Shown: piece after piece, positions 25,209 through 33,884 of the stretch
Position numbering within the stretch: the first letter of the stretch is position 1
How the letters are laid out: every line of letters starts with the position of its first letter
Source: Chitinophagaceae bacterium 26-R-25
GTDB taxonomy: Bacteria > Bacteroidota > Bacteroidia > Chitinophagales > Chitinophagaceae
Direction of reading: 5' to 3'
NCBI GenBank assembly: GCA_029906195.1
Contig: JARWSJ010000002.1
Coordinates: forward strand, 1,178,001-1,242,000
Length of the DNA: 64,000 nt
Notes under the pieces: generated by a model
Databases searched by the model: none
What the model was told of the DNA's origin: nothing
What the model saw: only the letters and a program-made list of their open reading frames with translations
Program-made: the position numbers and the translations under genes

Positions 25209-27857
25209 CTAAGCCTTGCTTTTTTGCGCCGGTGCCGGTTGCGTTGATTTTCTACTATCTAAAAACAGCTTTACCAACCAGCCAAGCGCCAGTATTGATA
25301 TCAGCCAGCCAGCGATTGTATCGATGGTAAAGCTTCTCAAATAAACTTTAGGCTCGAATTTGAAATCGATCGTGTGCTTGCCCGCAGGCACAACCATTGC
25401 ACGCAAAACATAGTTGGCTTTGATCACGTCTGTCTTTTTACCGTCTACATATGCGTTCCAGTCTCTGTAATATATTTCGCTGAATACCGCCAGTTGTGCA
25501 GTCGCAGCGTTGCTTTCATAAGTGATGGCATCGTTGTCAAAGTTGGTTAGTTTGATAGACGCAGTACTGTCAAATACAAATTGGCCGTTTACTACTTGTT
25601 TGTATTTCTCATCAACAACAGCTGTGTCCTTTGGTGAGAACTGGTCAAGCGCTTTCATTTCCTGCGCAGGGCCATTTACATATCGAACACCTTTCACAAA
25701 CCATGCATTACCAAGAGCCTCCGGATTTGGGATCGCTATTGGTTTGTTTGTTTGAGGATTTGACTGAATAAGATATTTTGTATTCAGCATGTTCAGCACA
25801 AACGGATTTAATTTGCCTGAAAGCTGGTAGCTGATAAGGTCATCGTAAATGGCAAGTTTTGCAGCGTGGTAACCACCAACAGATTTGTGATAATAAGATG
25901 GTTTTGCATCCTGGAAAGGATCGGCACGCTCAGAAACGTTCAGCACCCTGTAATTCGGGTCTTTATCCTGCAGAATAGCTTTATCTGCCTCGGTCATAGG
26001 AAATGCATCTTCCTGGAATTTTTCCTTCGAATCGAAGTTGTAATTGTTTAGGTATTTCGTGTTAATAGTAAACAGTTCGATAGCCATCACCACGCCAATA
26101 CCAACAAGCAACACTGTTGCGTTAACTTTCTTTGTAATAAATGCATACAGCAATCCAAACAAAAGAAGAGAGTATAGCAATGCGATCAATATGTCCTTCT
26201 TCAAGAAATCCGCTCTGTCCTGGCGAACAGCTTTTACCACTCCACTTGCCACGTCTTCTTTTCCGGTATTGAACATCAGTTGCTCAAAAAGCTGGTTATC
26301 TGTTTTCGGCTGGTATTTTTGATTCAATGCCATGTAGGCGCCTTGCATATGTGTAGAATCAATTTTCAGCATGTCCAGAAATGCTGCTTTTCTTTCTTTA
26401 TTTTCTTTGCTGAAATCGCTTGTGAAATAAAAACCACCCACAATTACAAACACGGCACCTGTTACATATGCCGCCTTTTTGATTTTGTTCCAGGTATCCT
26501 TCTCGTCAGTCGCAGCCAGGAGTTGTTGAATGCCTAAAACTGCTCCCAGCGGGAACAACAACTGTGGGATAACAAGTATCATTGATGGTGCACGGAACTT
26601 GTTGTACAAAGGCAAATACTTAAACAGCATATCGTTAAACGCTGCAAAGTTGCTGCCCCAGGCCATCAGAACGGCAACGATGCTGGCCGCCAGCAACCAC
26701 CATTTATATTCTTTGTCAATAAAGAACATGCTAATGATGAACAGAATACAAACTACTGCACCTAAAAACACCGGACCATCTGTAGAGGGTTGTGGGCCCC
26801 AGTAGAGACTTTGGCTCATTTGCATAGCATAGCCTGCAGCCTGATCTTCCGGAACATTTAATTTTTGAGAAAAATATTTAGCAGTGTTTGAATTTTCGTC
26901 CAGTTTTGGAAACATCCATTGGTCACCATCTTTTTGAGCATAGTGGAAACCGTAACCCTGAATAGATGGGAACATTAAAGAGAAAGTTTCCATTTTTCCA
27001 TAGCTCCACATAAAAGCATATTCAGAAGTAAGACCTTCACTTTTGTGAGAAGCTTCACCCTTTTGGTCCATTACCAACACTCCACCTCTCTTTGTATCTT
27101 TTGTGTAGTCTGCAATGGTCAACAGGTTACATGAGTTTGCAGCCAGACCCAGCAAACCTGCAATGGCAACCAAACCAAGTGACATCAGCATTGGTTTGAT
27201 TTCTCCTTTTTTAACAGAGAAAATAATAAAACTCAATGATGCGATCGCAATAACGATGAAAATGTAAAAGCTTATCTGCTGGTGGTTTTGCGAAAGATGT
27301 AAAGCTGTAAACAACGCCGTTAAAACAAATCCTGTAATGTATTTTTTCCTGTACAATAGAAGAACACCTCCGAGCAGCGCCGGCATGTAAGCCATGGCCA
27401 GCATTTTAGTAGTGTGGCCTGCTGCTACAATGATTGGGTCATAAGTACAATAAGCAAATGCAATGCTACCAATGATTGCTACGCCAGCCTGTCGAATACC
27501 GACGCACAAACACAATATATAAAAGCATATGCAGGCCAGGAAAAAGAAGCTCATTGGTTGTGGCAGCCACAAATGCAATGCGCTGTCAATTATATTTAAA
27601 GGAGATTGAGGCAACGGATACAAAATATTAAAATTCGGCATTCCGCTAAATGCATTGGTGTTCCACAGCGGGTAAACACCGGTGGCTTTTTGATGCTCTT
27701 TGATTTGATGGGTCATCCCTTCAACGCCGGTATTGTCATACTGAACCATTGTCACACCACTTTCAAGAGCTGGTCTGCAATAAATAACGGTAATAACAAG
27801 AAAAACTAATATTGCTATTACGTGAGGTAGGACCTTCTTAAGCCAGGTTGGTTGCAT
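25209..27857 (-). CDS. YfhO family polytopic membrane protein (GT-C-like)
   Basis: 882 residues from ATG at 27857 (a TTG start at 27881 is also possible). About 12-14 membrane helices, starting with VLPHVIAILVFLVITVIYC, and a C-terminal extracytoplasmic domain with AVFSEIYYRDWNAYVDGKK and VVPAGKHTIDFKFEP, which is the YfhO signature. A last helix and short basic tail close it. In Firmicutes YfhO proteins glycosylate teichoic acids using lipid-linked sugars. In Bacteroidota the role is not fixed, but a GT-C glycosyltransferase acting on the outer face of the inner membrane fits its place at the head of the GT2 operon. A promoter-like TTATTTTGC lies just upstream. Confidence 0.88.
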   Translation of the reverse strand: MQPTWLKKVLPHVIAILVFLVITVIYCRPALESGVTMVQYDNTGVEGMTHQIKEHQKATGVYPLWNTNAFSGMPNFNILYPLPQSPLNIIDSALHLWLPQPMSFFFLACICFYILCLCVGIRQAGVAIIGSIAFAYCTYDPIIVAAGHTTKMLAMAYMPALLGGVLLLYRKKYITGFVLTALFTALHLSQNHQQISFYIFIVIAIASLSFIIFSVKKGEIKPMLMSLGLVAIAGLLGLAANSCNLLTIADYTKDTKRGGVLVMDQKGEASHKSEGLTSEYAFMWSYGKMETFSLMFPSIQGYGFHYAQKDGDQWMFPKLDENSNTAKYFSQKLNVPEDQAAGYAMQMSQSLYWGPQPSTDGPVFLGAVVCILFIISMFFIDKEYKWWLLAASIVAVLMAWGSNFAAFNDMLFKYLPLYNKFRAPSMILVIPQLLFPLGAVLGIQQLLAATDEKDTWNKIKKAAYVTGAVFVIVGGFYFTSDFSKENKERKAAFLDMLKIDSTHMQGAYMALNQKYQPKTDNQLFEQLMFNTGKEDVASGVVKAVRQDRADFLKKDILIALLYSLLLFGLLYAFITKKVNATVLLVGIGVVMAIELFTINTKYLNNYNFDSKEKFQEDAFPMTEADKAILQDKDPNYRVLNVSERADPFQDAKPSYYHKSVGGYHAAKLAIYDDLISYQLSGKLNPFVLNMLNTKYLIQSNPQTNKPIAIPNPEALGNAWFVKGVRYVNGPAQEMKALDQFSPKDTAVVDEKYKQVVNGQFVFDSTASIKLTNFDNDAITYESNAATAQLAVFSEIYYRDWNAYVDGKKTDVIKANYVLRAMVVPAGKHTIDFKFEPKVYLRSFTIDTIAGWLISILALGWLVKLFLDSRKSTQPAPAQKSKA

Positions 27858-27907
27858 TGCTAAAAAAATTTTGGTTGGCAAAATAATACTATTTTACTGA
27901 TTCTGAT

Positions 27908-28002
27908 GAGGGATTAGGAATTAGCAATCAGGAAATAGGAATTAGAGGGGGAAATGCAATCAGATCAGGCTAATTTCTAATTTCTAACTCCTAATTCCTG
28001 AA
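27908..28002. repeat. Inverted ATTAGGA/ATTAGCA repeat element
   Basis: GGATTAGGAATTAGCAATCA starts the left arm (27911-27945); the right arm (27970-28000) reads CTAATTTCTAATTTCTAACT and CCTAATTCC. It is a worn relative of the TTAAGAA family and lies between the divergent YfhO and small membrane protein genes. Confidence 0.7.
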
Positions 28003-28025
28003 CCATTCCTATCTTCACGGCCATT

Positions 28026-28298
28026 ATGAAGATCTCATTATTGGCAAAAGTGGCTTTTATCTTCAATCTTTGCCTTTTGTTGTTGATACTTACTAAATAT
28101 TTTCATTTTTTACCGGATGGCAATTTTAAAAATGCACTTGCTATTCCGGGATATGTACTCTCTTTTGTGATAAATGCGGTGGTGAATGTTTGGGTAATAT
28201 TGCTCCTGCTTTTCAGAAAGCAAAATGTATTGCCCCGCTGGTTGCTTTTGATAAACGGACTTTTCTTTATTTTACAGATCTATTTATTGTTAAAATAA
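28026..28298 (+). CDS. Small three-helix membrane protein, unknown function
   Basis: 90 residues, almost all hydrophobic: three membrane helices (LLAKVAFIFNLCLLLLILTK; IPGYVLSFVINAVVNVWVIL; PRWLLLINGLFFILQIYLLL) with a short basic loop RKQN. No motif beyond that. Such a protein is common in Bacteroidota genomes. The ATG at 28026 follows a promoter-like TATCTTCA box (about 28010). It may be co-transcribed with the queuosine-precursor transporter gene downstream, though a half repeat lies between them. Confidence 0.7.
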   Translation: MKISLLAKVAFIFNLCLLLLILTKYFHFLPDGNFKNALAIPGYVLSFVINAVVNVWVILLLLFRKQNVLPRWLLLINGLFFILQIYLLLK

Positions 28299-28346
28299 GT
28301 TTTAAGTAATGGGTAGTATGTTTTAAGTCATGAGGCTTTTTATTAC

Positions 28347-28379
28347 TCTCAACTTTCAACTTTCAACTCTCAACTCACC
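28347..28379. repeat. Half repeat element (TTTCAAC units) before the transporter gene
   Basis: CTCAACTTTCAACTTTCAAC and following TCTCAACTCACC form only a right-hand arm. It sits immediately before the ATG at 28381 and probably covers the leader of that gene. A frame opening at 28330 would translate this arm as extra N-terminal residues, which is unlikely to be used. Confidence 0.7.
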
Positions 28380-28380
28380 A

Positions 28381-29184
28381 ATGATACACCAGATTCTTAA
28401 AGATAAACCTACCAAGCTGTTTGTAGCCTTCGCAGCGTTTTTTGTTGCGAACGCCTTAATAGCCGAGTGCATAGGCGGAAAGATATTTTCGCTGGAATCG
28501 TTCTTTGGCATGAAGCCCTCTTCCTTTACATTGTTCGGGCAATCCGGATTGTCATTTAACCTGACCTGTGGCGTTATACTGTGGCCGCTGGAATTTGTGC
28601 TGACAGACATTGTAAATGAATATTACGGCCCCAAAGCAGTTAGAAGAATTTCTTACATAGCCGTTGCACTGATCAGCTATGCATTTGTTATGTTTTATTT
28701 CGCGATCCATTTACCGGGCGCAAATTTTTGGCTGGGGAGCAAACAGGACCAGGGAGTGCCGGATATGCAAGGCGCTTTTAATGCGATTTTCGGACAGGGC
28801 ATGTGGATTATTCTCGGAAGTTTGTGCGCCTTTCTCGTGAGCCAGATTGTTGACGTTACGGTGTTTCACCGCATAAAAAGAGCAACTGGAGATAAATGGA
28901 TCTGGTTAAGGGCAACCGGTTCAACCGTTATCTCACAGTTCGTAGATAGTTTCATCGTTTTGTTCATCGCTTTCAAAATTGGTAATAACTGGAGCTGGCA
29001 GCTTGTGCTGGCGATATGTATAGTAAACTACACCTACAAATTCACCATGGCCATCGTTTTAACACCATTGATCTATTTGATGGAAAGAATGATAGAACGA
29101 TACCTCGGTCATGAAACCGCTCACAAAATGAAAGCCGCTGCCATGGGCGCGCCGGTGGTGGATGAGCCGGTGGTTGCTGGATAA
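28381..29184 (+). CDS. Queuosine precursor transporter (YhhQ/QPTR, DUF165 family)
   Basis: 267 residues with about six membrane helices. The family signature is clear: FVANALIAECIGGKIFSLES, then NLTCGVILWPLEFVLTDIVN followed by EYYGPKAVRRISYIA, and later FLVSQIVDVTVFHRIKRAT and TVISQFVDSFIVLFIAF. YhhQ-type proteins import preQ0/preQ1 for queuosine in tRNA. The start is placed at the ATG at 28381 because the longer frame would consist of repeat-arm codons. The C-terminal tail has an Ala/Val-rich end. No queuosine biosynthesis gene is visible nearby. Confidence 0.9.
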   Translation: MIHQILKDKPTKLFVAFAAFFVANALIAECIGGKIFSLESFFGMKPSSFTLFGQSGLSFNLTCGVILWPLEFVLTDIVNEYYGPKAVRRISYIAVALISYAFVMFYFAIHLPGANFWLGSKQDQGVPDMQGAFNAIFGQGMWIILGSLCAFLVSQIVDVTVFHRIKRATGDKWIWLRATGSTVISQFVDSFIVLFIAFKIGNNWSWQLVLAICIVNYTYKFTMAIVLTPLIYLMERMIERYLGHETAHKMKAAAMGAPVVDEPVVAG

Positions 29185-29189
29185 CGGCA

Positions 29190-29347
29190 ACCAATTTGAA
29201 AATTTGAAAATATGGTAATTTGAAAATGCTTTGGGTGCTGGCTTCAAAAGTGTTTTCTAAATCTCCGAAGTTGGAGTATGAGCATTTCATAACGACTTTT
29301 GCATCCAACGAATTTTCAAATTTTCAAATCTTCAAATTCTCAAATTA
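29190..29347. repeat. Inverted AATTTGAAA repeat element A
   Basis: Left arm CAATTTGAAAATTTGAAAAT (29190-29228, with a small insertion); right arm 29311-29347 is its inverse. The 82-bp centre has no long hairpin. It lies between convergent genes, and the TAA stop of the GNAT gene (29345-29347) is part of the right arm. Confidence 0.85.
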
Positions 29348-29845
29348 AATCTCTTTCTCCATCACGAAATCATTCATAAAATACCCGTTCCCAATATTAA
29401 TGTCTTCTTCTTTGATGATTTTAAAACCGTTTCGTTCGTAGAAGCTGATGGCTTTGTTATTGCGGTTTACGTTTAGCTGGATCTTCTTTGCGCCGCGCTC
29501 TCTTCCTTCTTCAATAATAGTGTCCATCAAGGCCTTGCCAACTCCCTTGCCTTGCAGGCCGGGCAGTACATATATTTTGTGGATTCGGTAAGTGCCGGGC
29601 TCGGTTTCTGAGTAGGAAGTAAAACCAACTTCATTTTCGTCAATTTCTGCAATGAAAAAGTGGTGGTGTTTCTGCAGCATTTGTTCCTTCAGCGCCGCCG
29701 GGCTGTACATCATTTGAAGCATGTATTGCAGCTGTTCAAATGTAAGAATGTCTTTGTAAGTGGAGGGCCAAGTTTGGTAAGCCAGAAAGCCGATGGCATT
29801 AATATCTTCAATGTCCGCGGGGCGAATAACGAGCGTGTCTTCCAT
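29345..29845 (-). CDS. GNAT family N-acetyltransferase
   Basis: 166 residues. Motif A, VLPGLQGKGVGKALMDTIIE (residues 93-112), holds the acetyl-CoA pyrophosphate-binding Q-x-x-G-x-G. The C-terminal IQLNVNRNNKAISFYERNGF is motif B with the Tyr-Glu-Arg-Asn-Gly-Phe signature. The N-terminus (IRPADIEDINAIGFLAYQTW) suggests a PaiA-like polyamine or small-amine acetyltransferase, but substrate cannot be fixed. It stands alone, converging with the transporter gene. Its stop codon is supplied by the adjoining repeat arm. Confidence 0.93.
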   Translation of the reverse strand: MEDTLVIRPADIEDINAIGFLAYQTWPSTYKDILTFEQLQYMLQMMYSPAALKEQMLQKHHHFFIAEIDENEVGFTSYSETEPGTYRIHKIYVLPGLQGKGVGKALMDTIIEEGRERGAKKIQLNVNRNNKAISFYERNGFKIIKEEDINIGNGYFMNDFVMEKEI

Positions 29846-29869
29846 GCATGCAAATTACAATGTTCGCGG

Positions 29870-30068
29870 CCAATTTGAAAATTTGAAGATTTGAAAATTT
29901 GAAAATGGAGGGAGAACGCAGATTCTCAAGATTCTCATGATTAATATGATTTAGAATCGCATACCACACAACGTAAAATCTCAATCTAAGATCTAAAAAA
30001 ATCCTGATCAATCATCACAATCTTGAAAATCTGCGTTCCAGTTTCAAATTTTCAAATTCTCACATTTT
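29870..30068. repeat. Nested AATTTGAAA element with an inner AACGCAGATT inverted repeat
   Basis: This fills the gap from 29846 to the next start at 30202. Outer arms: CAATTTGAAAATTTGAAGAT at 29871-29906 and its inverse at about 30041-30068. Inner arms: GAACGCAGATTCTCAAGATT at 29913-29932 and the inverse of GAACGCAGATTTTCAAGATT at 30019-30038. Both pairs are centred on the same point, so one element appears inserted in, or grown within, the other. The remaining 130 bp before 30202 holds only a possible promoter. Confidence 0.85.
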
Positions 30069-30201
30069 CTCCGCCTTCAAATGCATGTTATTCAATGTCA
30101 ATCCCTATTTTGTACACCAAATTGAAAGTAGGTTGATCAAGAATCATAACACACCGATGAATAGTATTAATCCCAACAATTCTGTCCGGACTGTCCACCC
30201 A

Positions 30202-33024
30202 ATGAAATGGAAAAAGCTGCACTTGCTGAATATTGCTTTGTTTTTTTTGACCGCCGGTAATCTGCATGCGCAGGTGTTTGGTGGTAATCCTTCCTCAATG
30301 CAGTGGCGGCAGGTAAACAATAAAATTGCCCGGGTCATTTATCCGGTAGGTCTTGATAGTGCCGGTCAACGCGTGGCGAATGTGGTGGCATATTTCCAGC
30401 CGTCAATCGCCAAAACAATCGGAGATCGATACAAGCCCGTGAGCATCGTCCTGCAAAATCAAACGCTGGTCTCAAATGCTTATGTTCAACTGGGGCCGTA
30501 CAGAAGCGAATTTTACTTAACACCTTCGCAAAACAGTTTTGAGCTCGGAAGCTTACCATGGGTAGATCAGTTGGCGATTCATGAATTCAGACACGTAGAG
30601 CAATACAATAATTTTAATGTCGGCTTATCAAAAGTGTTTCGCATATTGTTTGGCCAGCAGGGGCAGGAATTGGCAAACAGCCTTGTGGTGCCAAACTGGT
30701 TTTGGGAAGGTGATGCGGTCTTTAATGAAACGCAAACGAGCCAGCAGGGCAGGGGAAGGTTGCCTTATTTTTTCAACCCTTACCGTTCGCTATGGCAGGA
30801 ACAAAAAAACTATTCGTGGATGAAATTAAGGAACGGATCGTACCACGATTTTGTTCCGGATCACTATGCACTTGGTTACATGCTCACAGCTTATGGACGA
30901 GAAAAATACGGAGATGATTTTTGGAAAAATGTTACGCACGATGCCGCATCATTCAAGGGATTGTTTTATCCATTTCAACTTGCAGTAAAAAGATATTCGT
31001 CAAAGTCATACAAAGCTTTCACGAATGATGCCATCACATTTATGCAGCAACAACTAACGGACAGCACAATCACTCCAACAACAAAACATTTTCTCGGCGA
31101 CCAGGAATTTCCTAATTACTTGCAAGACGGAAGACTGTTGTATATGAGCAGTAGCTACAAACAGATTCCACGTTTTGTGATTAACAATAATGGTGCAGAA
31201 AAGAAGTTGAGAGTAAGGGATATTTCGTTGGATAATTATTATTCAGTTCGCAATAATAAACTGGTGTATGCAGCCTACAGAACCGATATTCGCTGGGGTT
31301 ACAGAGATTACAATGAAATTAAATTGCTGGATATAAACACCGGCGCACAGCGAACAGTCACACACAAAACAAAATATTTCTCTCCAGATATAAATGACGA
31401 GGGTTCGAAAATAGTTGCTGTGGCTGTGTTTCCGGATCAAAAAAATGAGTTGCACATTCTGAGTGCCGATTCAGGCACGGTGTTAAAAAGAATCCCAAAC
31501 ACTGATAAACTGTTTTACACCTATCCCAGGTTTTACAAGAACAATCAAGTAATTGCTGCCGTAAGAAATAGCAAAGGAGAGATGTCGCTGATGAAGGTCA
31601 ACACTGACAATTATGAGCACACTGCACTACTACCTTTTTCGTGGCACATTATAGGCTTTCCGCAAATAAAAGGTGATACCGTTTTCTTCAGTGCTTCCGC
31701 AAAAGATAAAGACGAACTGTTTGCACTGGTCTTGTCCGATGGCAAGGTTTACAGACTTCAAAGTCCTTTGTTGAAAGGCGTTACAGGTAATTATCAATTA
31801 ACAAGCGGCAATGGTAAAATGGCGTGGACAAATTTTACAGCAGTCGGAATGCGCCTGAAAGAAACAACAGTTGCAAATGCAGGATGGGCGAACGCTGACG
31901 ATTTCAATGCACCGAACAAATATGATTTTGGTGTGACTGCTTTGAGCAACAAACAAACAAGCGATCTGCTGGATAAAGTAGGAGATAGCATTTATCCGGA
32001 AGACAAATATTCAAAGGGGCACAAGCTTTTTAATTTCCACAGCTGGCGTCCGGCTTTTGAAGATCCCGATTATTATTTTTCTTTGTTCGGAGAAAATGTG
32101 CTGAATACTTTTCAGTCAGAGATCTATGTTGATTATAACAGGGATGAGCAGTTTAAGAAAATAGGTTTTAATGCGATTTATGGAGACTTGTTCCCTTATC
32201 TCTCGGGCGGGGTGGCTTATACATTTGATAGAAACGGTTTAGGGAAATACCACCGCATTTACTGGAACGAGCTGGAGGCAAGCGCAGGTTTAAGTGTGCC
32301 GTTGAATTTGAGCAAAGGAAGAAATATTACGAGGCTTAGTGTGGGAAGTTTTTACACTTACAATAGCTCCTATTTCCAGGGAACCTACAAAGATTCAATT
32401 GGTACAATCGATTATGGTTACCTGAACAACACGATCAGTTTCTCAAACCAAATACAAAGTGCAAGGCAGAATATTTATCCACGATTTGCACAAACGCTCA
32501 CGCTCAACTACAAAACAGCCATACAGAAATATACGGCCAACCAGTTTCTTGCCAGCGCAAATCTTTATTGGCCGGGACTATTCATCAATCACAATTTTGT
32601 TGTAAACCTTGCTTTCCAGGGACATGATACTTTGGGGCATCCGTTTACGTTTGCCAATGGCTTCCCTTTTTCCAGGGGGTACCAGGCTGAGAATTTATAC
32701 CGGATGTACAAATGGGGTGTGAACTATCACTTGCCATTATGCTATCCTGATTGGGGTTTTGCCAGCATCGTTTATTTTCAGCGTGTGCGGGCCAACTTGT
32801 TTTTTGATTATACCAATGCACAGGACTTTTATAGCAACCGCTCAAAATTCAATGAAAACTTCAGAAGTACTGGTACAGAGGTTTTCTTCGATACAAAATG
32901 GTGGAACAATTTGCCAATAAGTTTTGGTGTCCGCTATAGCTATTTACTGGACGATGACATATTCGGAGGCACTGGCCACAACAGATGGGATTTTGTGCTG
33001 CCGATTAATTTGATAAGCAGATAG
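30202..33024 (+). CDS. Large surface protein: HExxH metallopeptidase-like domain, propeller and outer-membrane barrel
   Basis: 940 residues from the ATG at 30202, which gives the signal peptide MKWKKLHLLNIALFFLTAGN ending at HAQ; an ATG at 30157 is possible. The N-terminal domain contains HEFRH (residues about 127-131) followed by WFWEGDAVFNE with a Glu (about 169). This is the HExxH-plus-Glu layout of gluzincin peptidases of the MA clan. The middle (about 270-560) has TolB/WD40-like blade sequences (KTKYFSPDINDEGSKIVAVA). The last 300 residues look like an outer-membrane barrel ending in a hydrophobic strand (RWDFVLPINLISR). It probably sits in the outer membrane with the peptidase outside or in the periplasm. 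Substrate unknown. Confidence 0.75.
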   Translation: MKWKKLHLLNIALFFLTAGNLHAQVFGGNPSSMQWRQVNNKIARVIYPVGLDSAGQRVANVVAYFQPSIAKTIGDRYKPVSIVLQNQTLVSNAYVQLGPYRSEFYLTPSQNSFELGSLPWVDQLAIHEFRHVEQYNNFNVGLSKVFRILFGQQGQELANSLVVPNWFWEGDAVFNETQTSQQGRGRLPYFFNPYRSLWQEQKNYSWMKLRNGSYHDFVPDHYALGYMLTAYGREKYGDDFWKNVTHDAASFKGLFYPFQLAVKRYSSKSYKAFTNDAITFMQQQLTDSTITPTTKHFLGDQEFPNYLQDGRLLYMSSSYKQIPRFVINNNGAEKKLRVRDISLDNYYSVRNNKLVYAAYRTDIRWGYRDYNEIKLLDINTGAQRTVTHKTKYFSPDINDEGSKIVAVAVFPDQKNELHILSADSGTVLKRIPNTDKLFYTYPRFYKNNQVIAAVRNSKGEMSLMKVNTDNYEHTALLPFSWHIIGFPQIKGDTVFFSASAKDKDELFALVLSDGKVYRLQSPLLKGVTGNYQLTSGNGKMAWTNFTAVGMRLKETTVANAGWANADDFNAPNKYDFGVTALSNKQTSDLLDKVGDSIYPEDKYSKGHKLFNFHSWRPAFEDPDYYFSLFGENVLNTFQSEIYVDYNRDEQFKKIGFNAIYGDLFPYLSGGVAYTFDRNGLGKYHRIYWNELEASAGLSVPLNLSKGRNITRLSVGSFYTYNSSYFQGTYKDSIGTIDYGYLNNTISFSNQIQSARQNIYPRFAQTLTLNYKTAIQKYTANQFLASANLYWPGLFINHNFVVNLAFQGHDTLGHPFTFANGFPFSRGYQAENLYRMYKWGVNYHLPLCYPDWGFASIVYFQRVRANLFFDYTNAQDFYSNRSKFNENFRSTGTEVFFDTKWWNNLPISFGVRYSYLLDDDIFGGTGHNRWDFVLPINLISR

Positions 33025-33027
33025 AGA

Positions 33028-33191
33028 GGAATTGAAAGTTGAAAGTTGAAAGTTGAAAGTTGAAAATTGGTTCTGATTGTAAAGCATCGCTTCTCATTTG
33101 CAATTTTGTTGTTGAGGAAAAAGAGAAGTCCATTTTCCAGAATCTGTTCCACAGAATGAATTTTCAACTTTCAACTTTCAATTTTCAATTA
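33028..33191. repeat. Inverted TTGAAAG heptad-repeat element 3
   Basis: The left arm (33030-33069) has five TTGAAAG/A heptads; the right arm is 33159-33191. The right end of the 90-bp centre is CTGTTCCACAGAATGAATT (33144-33162), identical over 19 bp to 5272-5290 in an element of the TTAAGAA family. It lies between convergent genes. Confidence 0.9.
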
Positions 33192-33195
33192 TTCC

Positions 33196-33666
33196 TCACA
33201 TCGTTTCCTTCACCACCCCTCTCACACTCTTCCTGCTCCATTTGGAAAGAACCGTGTTTCCGTTCATGAGGCTTAGCATTCCATCTTCAATTTTGTAATT
33301 ACTCGTCAGAAGGAAATTGTGTAAAAAAGCTTTCTCGTCGTAACCCTTGCATTCGATTTTGGTTCCTTTTATATTATCACTGAAAGCGAGTTTGTCTTCT
33401 GCCGTTTCAAATGTGCCTGAGATATCATTGCATCCATCATTGCCCGTAAATTGTTTTTTCTTAAGGTTAATGGTGAGAAAAGGAAGTTTGCCGGCGGCAG
33501 TATCAGACGCCAGGACAGCAATCAGGTACCATGTTCCATTTAATGAAGAATCAGTAGTTATACTTATATTTTTTGCGTTCACATACTGCGTATGTATAAC
33601 TACGTTAGTATCGTTATTGCGTGGAATTGCAGCAAAAAGTGCAATCAACAGAAATGAGTTTACCAT
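33196..33666 (-). CDS. META domain protein (HslJ-like), secreted
   Basis: 156 residues. A short hydrophobic N-terminus (MVNSFLLIALFAAI) looks like a signal sequence without a lipobox. The META domain spans about 42-150: SLNGTWYLIAVLASD, then LTINLKKKQFTGNDGCNDIS with the conserved GxxGCN pattern, and the C-terminal NFLLTSNYKIEDGMLSLMNG plus NTVLSKWSRK. META/HslJ proteins are periplasmic or surface proteins, some linked to novobiocin resistance or motility; the exact role is unknown. Its end lies 5 bp from a repeat arm. Confidence 0.88.
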   Translation of the reverse strand: MVNSFLLIALFAAIPRNNDTNVVIHTQYVNAKNISITTDSSLNGTWYLIAVLASDTAAGKLPFLTINLKKKQFTGNDGCNDISGTFETAEDKLAFSDNIKGTKIECKGYDEKAFLHNFLLTSNYKIEDGMLSLMNGNTVLSKWSRKSVRGVVKETM

Positions 33667-33884
33667 AGTAGTTTTACGATATTACTTCAATTTTCTTGCC
33701 ATGAATTGATCCCGATCAACAGTAAAGTTTTGAAAGTGAAGTATCAATTACCGAAAAAAAAATTTTGTGCCGCACAATTGAGTTGTGGTTTTTACGTTTA
33801 ATGCTCTAAAGAAAAAATATTAAGTGCCTCTAATGAAAAACCCTTAGTATTTTATTCTGATTGACCCACGAACCATATACCAAA

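Noticed and set aside
28330..28380. Start of the queuosine-precursor transporter at 28330
   Set aside because: It would add 17 residues encoded by a repeat arm; the ATG at 28381 begins the conserved protein.
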